NCBI GenBank assembly: GCA_039028975.1
Contig: JBCCHB010000040.1
Coordinates: 43,167 to 107,166, forward strand
Length of the DNA: 64,000 nucleotides
From: JAHBNG01 sp039028975
GTDB taxonomy: Bacteria; Chloroflexota; Anaerolineae; Caldilineales; Caldilineaceae
Direction: 5' to 3'
The position numbers and the translations under genes were made by a program. Below are positions 35,225 through 42,072 of the stretch, piece after piece. Below the pieces are notes generated by a model that saw only the letters and a program-made list of their open reading frames with translations, did not search any database and was not told the DNA's origin. Every line of letters begins with the position of its first letter. The first letter of the stretch is position 1.

Positions 35225-37138
35225 ATGACCCAATCATCTGTTCGCCTGCGTAAAATTAACTTCCCTGCCAAGGAGAAACAAGACGGCTCCCTCCCAGCAT
35301 CCTCCTCGGTTTTTTTGCGTTGGAAATGGCTAATCTGTATTGTCATTTTGGCTATTTGTTCGTTGCTTCGTCCTCTATGGGTGCTTGCCCAAAGTGGTAT
35401 CGCTCCGACAAGAAATGCCGCTATTAGCTTAGCTGTTGTACCTGAAAACCCTGATAGAGTATTGGCTGGAACCCTCAACGCACCCGATCCACCGACAATC
35501 TTCTACTCCTTAGATGGTGCCCTGGAATGGAGACGCGCCGAACGGGGATTACTGGAAAATATCTCCATTGCTGGCATTGCCTTCGATCCTCAAAATCCGA
35601 ATATCGCTCTAGCCGGTGACGGTGGATTTGGCGCCTTATTCCGCAGCCTAGATGGGGGACGCACATGGAACGAGGTAAATGGACCCGACGCACTTCTCAG
35701 TGCCAATAGTGCGATTGGTGAGGTCTACGCAGTGGTGGAGGAAGGCCGTACCGTCTTTTACGTCACAACCCGTTGGGATGGTATTTTACGGAGTCGCGAT
35801 GGCGGCATCTTTTGGGACAAATTGGATGGCGGTTTGATTGGTGATGCACGGCGCGTGCGTGAAGTGGTTCTTTGGAAAGGCGCTCTCTACATCGGCACCC
35901 ATGCAGGACTCTACCGCTTGCCGGCTGGCGGTGTCAACTGGGAGGCGGTGATTGGTGGACCTGCCGGAACCATTGTCTTTAGCCTGACTCAGATGGGTGA
36001 TACAATTTATGTGGGGACAGGTGATGGAGTTTACACCAGTACAGATGGTGTTAACTGGCTTCGCTCCTTTAATTTCCCTACAACAGTTGTTTATGACATG
36101 GTAAGTACCGGATCCCGTATTGTGGCTGCAACCGAAGTTGGGGTTTGGCACGGTAAAGCGGAAGAGTGGACTCAAGCCCTTGTAGACGGGGTTCCGTTTG
36201 GGCTTGTGACCTATGCCGTTGCCAATACCGAAGAGGCTGGGCGCACAATCTATGCGGGTACTCGAGATAGTTGGGTATTGCGTAGCGACGATGAGGGACT
36301 TAATTTCTTTTCTGTGGCCAGTATGCAACCTTTGGATGTGGAGGCTGCATTAGCAACAGCCACACCTACGCCCACGCCATCACCAACCCCAACCGAAACA
36401 CCGACGCCTACTGATACGCCTACGGAGACACCTACTCCAACCGAAACACCAACCGAGACGCCTGTACCAACTGATACGCCAACAAATACACCGACCGAAA
36501 CAAGTACGCCTACTGAAGCACCAACCGAGACACCTATCCCAACAGCCACCGAAACACCAGTGCCTACAGCAACGTTTACGGCTGTTTCCTTGGAAGAGCC
36601 TGCTTTGGACCCTGGGGACTCTTCACCTAGCACTGACGGTGCTTCTGACGATGGCGATTCGGCCAATGCTATCGCTACAGCCATTTCCCAGGCTGCAACA
36701 AGCGTCTCAGAGCAAGAATCGTTGCCAGAAGAACCTATCGAAATTACAACTCAACCTACGTCTGAACCAACTCAGGCCCCAGCGAACGACGAGCCGACAC
36801 TAGATAATGGAGCTAATGAGGGGACAAGTGGGAATAACGATGGACCAGTTGTGATAGATATTGACCTTCCGACCATTGAGCCGACACCAACTTTGACGAC
36901 ACAACCTACAGAGACACCAACGCCCACATCAACCCAGACGCCTACCCAGACACCGCAACCAACGGAAACGCTTACACCAACGCTCACGCCCACACCGACA
37001 CTATCCCCCACACCCATTGATGTAGGGAGAGAAATCCGTCGTAATATGCCCGGTATCCTCATTGCTATGGGACTCCTGACCGTATTTATGATTGTCAGTG
37101 CTGGCCTTGCCGTAATTCGCGGCCCGCGAGATATTTAA
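35225..37138 (+). CDS. Membrane-anchored BNR/sortilin-type beta-propeller protein with Thr/Pro spacer
   Basis: 637 residues from the ATG at 35225. The order is: a basic N-terminus with one hydrophobic segment (about 35-58), a likely signal anchor or signal peptide, then six or seven BNR/Asp-box-like blades (LFRSLDGGRTWNEV, ILRSRDGGIFWDKL, VYTSTDGVNWLRS, VLRSDDEGLNF). Two Thr/Pro/Glu-rich spacers follow (about 380-450 and 550-598), separated by an acidic Ser/Asn-rich stretch. The protein ends in a C-terminal membrane helix (GILIAMGLLTVFMIVSAGLAV) and basic end. It is probably a surface-displayed propeller held off the membrane by a stiff spacer. The ligand is unknown. Its only link to complex I is position. 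Confidence 0.85.
   Translation: MTQSSVRLRKINFPAKEKQDGSLPASSSVFLRWKWLICIVILAICSLLRPLWVLAQSGIAPTRNAAISLAVVPENPDRVLAGTLNAPDPPTIFYSLDGALEWRRAERGLLENISIAGIAFDPQNPNIALAGDGGFGALFRSLDGGRTWNEVNGPDALLSANSAIGEVYAVVEEGRTVFYVTTRWDGILRSRDGGIFWDKLDGGLIGDARRVREVVLWKGALYIGTHAGLYRLPAGGVNWEAVIGGPAGTIVFSLTQMGDTIYVGTGDGVYTSTDGVNWLRSFNFPTTVVYDMVSTGSRIVAATEVGVWHGKAEEWTQALVDGVPFGLVTYAVANTEEAGRTIYAGTRDSWVLRSDDEGLNFFSVASMQPLDVEAALATATPTPTPSPTPTETPTPTDTPTETPTPTETPTETPVPTDTPTNTPTETSTPTEAPTETPIPTATETPVPTATFTAVSLEEPALDPGDSSPSTDGASDDGDSANAIATAISQAATSVSEQESLPEEPIEITTQPTSEPTQAPANDEPTLDNGANEGTSGNNDGPVVIDIDLPTIEPTPTLTTQPTETPTPTSTQTPTQTPQPTETLTPTLTPTPTLSPTPIDVGREIRRNMPGILIAMGLLTVFMIVSAGLAVIRGPRDI
36360..36575 (+). repeat. Coding Thr/Pro repeat tract 1
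   Basis: Degenerate tandem repeats of a six-base unit of the form ACNCCN encode TPTPTETPTPTDTPTET-like sequence in the propeller protein. A shorter second tract lies at 36880-37018. Long spurious antisense frames (VGVGVSVG) arise from it. Confidence 0.9.
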
Positions 37139-37221
37139 GGCACGGAAATCAAATAGCCTGATCATTTGATGAAGGTATATTCGATTGAAATGCGCAAATT
37201 ATTTACGACCCATTCCTAAAA

Positions 37222-37238
37222 TGCGGTTGTTTTCAAAA
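37222..37238 (-). repeat. Possible family B repeat tip
   Basis: TGCGGTTGTTTTCAAAA resembles the reverse complement of the family B right end, but only 17 bases match and the core and second end are absent. Confidence 0.25.
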
Positions 37239-37251
37239 TGTAATCAACGAT

Positions 37252-37857
37252 ATGACTGAACCGACAAACGGCTTACATTTTCAAAGGGAGCTGAATATAA
37301 ATAAGATAATGTCTGTTCAGATTGTTGAATACAATCAGTCCCAAGTTTTGGATATTCTTGAGCAGTTAACAGCAATTTACACCTCTGCCTTCTCACTACC
37401 GCCTTATAACGAAAATCCACAAGTCCTTGGCCAGTTTTCCCACTCGCTGAAGACTCATCTCAATCGAAAAGGCTTCCTTTGCTTAGTAATCCAGTGTATA
37501 CAGACTGGCCGACCAGTTGGTTTTGCTTATGGGTATACCGCACGACCCGGGCAATGGTGGTATAATTCGGTAACCAAGCAGCTAACACCAGAGCAGGTTC
37601 ATATCTGGTTTTCAGATTGCTTCGAGGTAGTCGACCTAGCTCTTTTGCCAGAAGTTCATGGGCAGGGGCTAGGCAGTCGTCTTCATGATGAACTGATTCA
37701 GCGGCTTCCCCATCGCACTGCGGCTCTCAGCACCATCTCTGCTCAGACAACCGCCCTCCACCTCTACCAACGGCGAGATTGGCAGATACTAGACAAAGCC
37801 ATTCAATTTTCCGGCATCAAACGATCCTACATGCTGTTGGGCAAGGAGCTACGCTGA
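37252..37857 (+). CDS. GNAT-family N-acetyltransferase
   Basis: 201-residue member of the GNAT superfamily, which moves an acyl group from acyl-CoA. The core shows the beta4-alpha3 signature: DLALLPEVHGQGLGSRLHDE fits the V-x-P-x-x-x-G-x-G-x-G/S pyrophosphate-binding motif A, followed by TTALHLYQRRDWQ (the family Y-x-x-x-G/D-F-like end). The substrate cannot be told. Two starts are possible: 37252, or the ATG at 37309 (MSVQIVEYNQ), which fits the domain edge better. The stop TGA is immediately followed by the ATG of the MurE-like gene, so the two are coupled. Confidence 0.85.
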   Translation: MTEPTNGLHFQRELNINKIMSVQIVEYNQSQVLDILEQLTAIYTSAFSLPPYNENPQVLGQFSHSLKTHLNRKGFLCLVIQCIQTGRPVGFAYGYTARPGQWWYNSVTKQLTPEQVHIWFSDCFEVVDLALLPEVHGQGLGSRLHDELIQRLPHRTAALSTISAQTTALHLYQRRDWQILDKAIQFSGIKRSYMLLGKELR

Positions 37858-39582
37858 ATGCAATCCCTCCGGAAGCTATTACAATCGATTCCTCATCAGA
37901 TCCAACAGGGAGCAGATCTGCAGGATATCAACATAAGTGGCGTGACCCACGATAGTCGCCTGGTCCGACCGGGAAATCTATTTGTTGCCTTTTCCGGTCA
38001 ATCCTTTGATGGTCATCTCTTTTTTGAAGAGGTGGCTGACCAAGGCGTTGCTGCTCTCTTGGGCCAGAAGAGCTTGTCCGAGTTAAGTAGCCAAGGTATC
38101 TCTATCCCAGAACAGCTTCCCTACTATAAGGTGGCCAACAGCCGAAAAAGCATGGCTCACCTTGCTGCTGCTTTTCATGGCTTTCCAAGCCGAGCTCTGA
38201 TCGTCATTGGTATAACGGGGACCGACGGTAAGACCTCTACGGCCAATATTCTGGAATCGATCCTGGCGACAGCTACCCAGAGTGGCGCCTATCCGAATGG
38301 GCGCGTTGGCGTTATCTCGACAGTGGGCGCGCGAATGTGTGGCCGTGAAAGCGATACCGGATTGCACGTCACCACCCCCGATGCACCAGCTATCCAGCAG
38401 TACCTAGCCAAGATGCGAGACGCAGGGTGTCTCTATGCGATAATCGAGAGTACGAGCATGGGTATTGCCCAATTTCGCGTGGATGCTATCGATTTCGATG
38501 TGGCAGCCGTCACCAACATCACCCATGAGCATATCGACTGGCATGGCAGCCGGAGTGCTTATATTGATGCCAAGGCTGATCTCTTTCGGATGCTCTTTCG
38601 TAATCAGTCAGGCAAGATTGAATCCTGCCAAGCGATCCTAAATGTTGACGACAGGGGAGATGCTGACTGCCCTGGTAGCTTCGATGCTTTACTGGCGGTA
38701 CTGATGAAAGAAGCCGTACGGGCTACGAAGGATACACGCCCCATTACTTTTAGAAGCTATGGCATTGTCCAAAGCGTCTCTAATAGAGAAGGGAGCCAAG
38801 AGACCCGAGTTCAAGAATCCCAGTGCCAAGATACCCAAGGTCGGCCAACGGTTTGGCCCACGGGACTTGAATTTCAGCCGGATCGTACCCGCTTTGACCT
38901 TCACTACCCGTCAGGCGTTTTTCCCATAGAGAGTCATCTGATTGGTGACTTTAACGTACAAAATATTCTCTGTGCAGCAACCATAGCCCTCTCTTTAGGC
39001 ATTTCACCTAGATCTATTCAGGTAGGAACGCTTCGAATGAAAGGAGTCCTGGGGCGAATGGAGCGAATCGATTGTGGACAACCCTTTTTGGCCTTGGTTG
39101 ATTTTGCTCACTCGCCAGCGAGCCTGGAGCGAGCGTTGCTGACGCTAAGAAGGTTGCTCGTTTCGTCGACTCCTAGCGGCAGCCAACAAAATCGACTGAT
39201 TGCTCTCTTTGGCTCAGCAGGCCTGCGAGATGTGGAGAAGCGGCGGTTGATGGGGCAGGTTAGCGGTCAGCTGGCGGATTTTACCATCATCACTGCTGAG
39301 GATCCGCGGACAGAAGATCTGGACGAAATCAACTGTACTATCGCTGCTGGCGTGTTGGAATCTACTACAGAGCAACACTTTATGATTATCCCCGATCGGA
39401 CAGAGGCAATTTTCCAAGCTGTGAAAATGGCCCGGCCAGGTGACATCGTGGCCTCCTTCGGTAAGGGGCATGAACGCAGTATGTGCTATGGCACTACAGA
39501 ATACCCCTGGAACGAACAAGCAGTTTTACAGAATGCTCTGCACGCACTAGGGTTTTCAAAAGGGTCGGACGGCTCGATTTGA
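37858..39582 (+). CDS. murE: MurE-like UDP-N-acetylmuramyl-tripeptide synthetase
   Basis: Mur ligase that adds the third residue (a diamino acid) to UDP-MurNAc-L-Ala-D-Glu with ATP. The domain order is normal: an N-terminal UDP-binding domain (GVTHDSRLVRPGNLFVAFSG), a central ATPase with P-loop VIGITGTDGKTSTANIL (near residue 120) and the NITHEHIDWHGS motif, then a C-terminal domain. The third-residue-binding motif, DNPR in DAP-adding enzymes, reads EDPR (residues 481-484). At 574 residues it is about 80 longer than usual, with an insert near 280-335 rich in Gln, Glu and Ser. The enzyme identity is good. The amino acid added is not determined. Confidence 0.88.
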   Translation: MQSLRKLLQSIPHQIQQGADLQDINISGVTHDSRLVRPGNLFVAFSGQSFDGHLFFEEVADQGVAALLGQKSLSELSSQGISIPEQLPYYKVANSRKSMAHLAAAFHGFPSRALIVIGITGTDGKTSTANILESILATATQSGAYPNGRVGVISTVGARMCGRESDTGLHVTTPDAPAIQQYLAKMRDAGCLYAIIESTSMGIAQFRVDAIDFDVAAVTNITHEHIDWHGSRSAYIDAKADLFRMLFRNQSGKIESCQAILNVDDRGDADCPGSFDALLAVLMKEAVRATKDTRPITFRSYGIVQSVSNREGSQETRVQESQCQDTQGRPTVWPTGLEFQPDRTRFDLHYPSGVFPIESHLIGDFNVQNILCAATIALSLGISPRSIQVGTLRMKGVLGRMERIDCGQPFLALVDFAHSPASLERALLTLRRLLVSSTPSGSQQNRLIALFGSAGLRDVEKRRLMGQVSGQLADFTIITAEDPRTEDLDEINCTIAAGVLESTTEQHFMIIPDRTEAIFQAVKMARPGDIVASFGKGHERSMCYGTTEYPWNEQAVLQNALHALGFSKGSDGSI

Positions 39583-39640
39583 ATTCGATTACTTGGCAGA
39601 TTGCTTGTGTCTTTTACCAATCTATTGTATGATACGAAAC

Positions 39641-39727
39641 TATAGCTAGCTCCGTTTGAAAATAGGTGTTTTCCGAAGTTTTACCAGAGAGACCAAACAC
39701 CTGTTTTCAAAACGACCGCAGTTTAGT
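39641..39727 (-). repeat. Family B repeat copy with inverted core
   Basis: The outer ends match the other copies in plus orientation (AGCTCCGTTTGAAAA on the left, GTTTTCAAAACGACCGCAGT on the right). The core, however, reads as the reverse complement of the core in copies 12464, 55332 and 59074 (ACCAGAGAGACCAAACACC against GGTGTTTGGTCTCTCTGGT). It lies in the 432-base gap 39583-40014, which holds no other recognisable feature. Confidence 0.8.
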
Positions 39728-40014
39728 AAAAATAAATGCAATTCATAACGATTATGGATAGTTTATCCATCCCCCTCTCTATAGATGACTAATTTATAGA
39801 CAACTAGGTAAATCCGTCCTCTTTTTGGAATGCTCCAGGCTAAGCTGGATAAATGTTGGGACAAAATTTACCTAGCAAACTGTAAAAAACTCTTTTACTC
39901 ATCAGCAGAAAGTGTGCAGATTGGACCTTTCAATAACAAACGGGCGTCGGTCCGCACACTTTGCACAGATGAGCCAAAATCATTTGAATCCTAACCATTC
40001 TAAGGAGAACACCC

Positions 40015-41700
40015 ATGCAATCGCATTCCTATGCGTCATTCAGAAAATTGTGGGCTATCTTTACCATCTCTATGCTGGCACTTTTGCTGAGTGCCTGTGG
40101 CGGTGGCAGTACAGGACAAACCTGGTTCAACCTTCCCTCTATTCCGGTCCGCATTCAAACTGATGGCTCTGTATCGGTCTTTGGCATCGGTTCAGGACCG
40201 GTAATACCACCCGAGACGGTTCAACAGCTTCAAAGTACAAATGTGCAAAAGCTGGAGGTACGCCCTGGCTACAATGGTCTACATATCTACGCCAACGGTG
40301 AGGATCTGCCCTATATCGAATGGGATGAAACCTCCATGGGAAATTTGCAGACTCTCTTAAATTCATTACCGGCAGAACAGACCGGTGGCGCACCCATCGA
40401 TCAGTTTACGCCTCTGCTTTCTATGTTACGTCAAATTGGTTTTGGCGTATCGCTAGACATTCCACCCGCAGATGGTCAAAGCGCAATGGATATTCCGGCT
40501 TGGTCGGGGGAAACTATCCTAGCAGAAGAAGCACCGGCTGAGTCATCCCTGGCTCTTTCGGTTGGGAGCCTAGCCTTTGATGAGAATGGTAGTGCCTCTA
40601 TGGAGGGGATTTCGTTAGATTCGCTTGGGGTCTCTGGCGTGGCGTTGCCACCGATTGCTATGGAGATCTTCAAGGCTGTAGGCGCGGATAAACTGTCTGT
40701 TGCTACTGAAGCCGATGGACTCGATATCTCGATTGGTGACTTGAATCTACCCCGGATTGCCTACAATGGCAGCGCGTTGGAGAGGACTCTAAATCTGGTC
40801 AAACCCTTGGTTGGCGATCCAAGCTTGGTTGGCACCTTAGAAAATGTCTTACCTATGCTTCCTGGTGCGGATATTAACCTAGATGTTTCTCTCACAGGTG
40901 AGCCGCTGGCACCCACTGTTTTACCTGAATTGGATGTCATGGTAAGTGAAGATGGCTCATTGTCCGCTCTTGGTCTCCCATTGCCCGGTGCAGCCTTCCC
41001 ACCTGACCTCTTGGCTCAGCTACAGGATGCAGGCGTCGGGCAGCTAGATGTGGACATTTCACCGACGCAAATCTTGATTGCTGCTAACAAAGAGAAGCTC
41101 CCTGTCATCGAAATGGATGAAGGTTTCTTAAGTACATTTGTTAACGATATGGGGCCAGCCTTGGGAATGGACATGGGCTCGATGGGCGGTGCAGTTGATA
41201 TCGTGCAGAAGGTTTTGGCCAATGGCCCACTCAAAGCCAGCGTTACCCTACCCGGTGCCGACCTTGCCAGTATGCCCGCCGAAGTGGACATGGGCTTCCA
41301 AGCACCGGCCGACGATCTGCTCCCAGCCACCATTCATCTTGAGCTTGGCTATACAGACGGCCAGCTTGCTTCCATCGGAGGCCTTAGTGGCGAGAGCTTA
41401 GGGAGTTTGGCGGAATCCTTCCCTGAATTGCCCGAAGGTGTTGGAACGATGCTCGCTGGCATGGGGGCCAGTCAATTGCAATTGCAGACTGAAGCCAATA
41501 AACTCAACATCAATATCGATGGGTCAACCTTACTATCTCTGAACTATGACGTTCCAACGCTAATTAACGCGTTGAATCTAGCCGGTCCATTCCTGGAAGA
41601 TTCACCGCTAGGCAATCCCGCCATGGTTCAATTGCTGGTCGATAATATTTTGCCTTACGCACCGGGATCGGATTTGGATATTACGGTGAACGTGCAGTAG
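40015..41700 (+). CDS. Lipoprotein with four internal repeats, function unknown
   Basis: 561 residues with a lipoprotein signal peptide: lipobox LLLSAC with Cys28, followed by GGGSTG. The mature part is made of four related units of about 120 residues, beginning near 43, 179, 303 and 437. Each has a pattern of the form D-G-S-x-S/A-x-x-G, then P-P-x-x-x-x-x-L-Q, an L-x-V/L-x-x-x-x-x-x-L-x-I strand, a P-x-I-x-W/M/Y strand and a closing L-x-V strand (for example MVSEDGSLSALGLPLPG and SPTQILIAANKEKLPVIEMD). I do not recognise a named family. AAGGAG lies just upstream of the ATG, and a terminator follows the stop. It should be anchored on the outer face of the membrane. Confidence 0.85.
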   Translation: MQSHSYASFRKLWAIFTISMLALLLSACGGGSTGQTWFNLPSIPVRIQTDGSVSVFGIGSGPVIPPETVQQLQSTNVQKLEVRPGYNGLHIYANGEDLPYIEWDETSMGNLQTLLNSLPAEQTGGAPIDQFTPLLSMLRQIGFGVSLDIPPADGQSAMDIPAWSGETILAEEAPAESSLALSVGSLAFDENGSASMEGISLDSLGVSGVALPPIAMEIFKAVGADKLSVATEADGLDISIGDLNLPRIAYNGSALERTLNLVKPLVGDPSLVGTLENVLPMLPGADINLDVSLTGEPLAPTVLPELDVMVSEDGSLSALGLPLPGAAFPPDLLAQLQDAGVGQLDVDISPTQILIAANKEKLPVIEMDEGFLSTFVNDMGPALGMDMGSMGGAVDIVQKVLANGPLKASVTLPGADLASMPAEVDMGFQAPADDLLPATIHLELGYTDGQLASIGGLSGESLGSLAESFPELPEGVGTMLAGMGASQLQLQTEANKLNINIDGSTLLSLNYDVPTLINALNLAGPFLEDSPLGNPAMVQLLVDNILPYAPGSDLDITVNVQ

Positions 41701-41763
41701 CCTCGTTGACCGCTCCGCGGTCGCTTACAAATAGCTCAGCATATTTGTTTTATAGACTGGGTG

Positions 41764-41793
41764 AAAAGGTCATCTCACAGAGATGGCCTTTTT
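41764..41793. terminator. Intrinsic terminator after the lipoprotein gene
   Basis: Stem AAAAGGTCATCTC / GAGATGGCCTTTT (one G-T pair) with a four-base loop and a T run, 64 bases after the stop. The reverse strand also exits into T-rich sequence. Confidence 0.85.
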
Positions 41794-41920
41794 ATATTTC
41801 GTCAAAAAAGCCTTCTACCAACTCTTGCCCCATTCACTCTAGGAAATTTCGTTGGGAGACTCCAAAAGGGAGGCGCTTCCCATCTCCATAGGGACAACCT
41901 TTTTCTGGTCGTCTACACTG
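41794..41920 (+). repeat. Family A repeat, diverged and longer copy
   Basis: TTTCGTCAAAAAAGCCTT on the left, CTCTAGGAAATTTCG in the middle and ACCTTTTTCTGGTCGTCTAC on the right parallel the ends and centre of the other family A copies, with an extra 30 bases. The rest of the 41921-42072 gap holds only a short AAATCTTT tandem repeat near 42015-42043. Confidence 0.55.
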
Positions 41921-42072
41921 GAGGTCGTGATACATTAACACCGCTTACGCGAGAGAAATAATGACTCTACTGCAAAAGGGTAAATAGACATGAATTTCAT
42001 GGAATTCTCTGACTGAAAAATCTTTAAAATCTTTGAAATCTTTGTTTCTGCAATGAACTCAATAATGTTAAT

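Noticed and set aside
36360..36575. Tandem repeat tract considered as a CRISPR array
   Set aside because: The units are six bases, in frame and encode Thr/Pro repeats; there are no spacers and no cas genes.
36250..37062. Two antisense frames encoding VGVGVSVG-type repeats
   Set aside because: They are the reverse reading of the Thr/Pro repeat tracts of the propeller gene and have no signal of their own.
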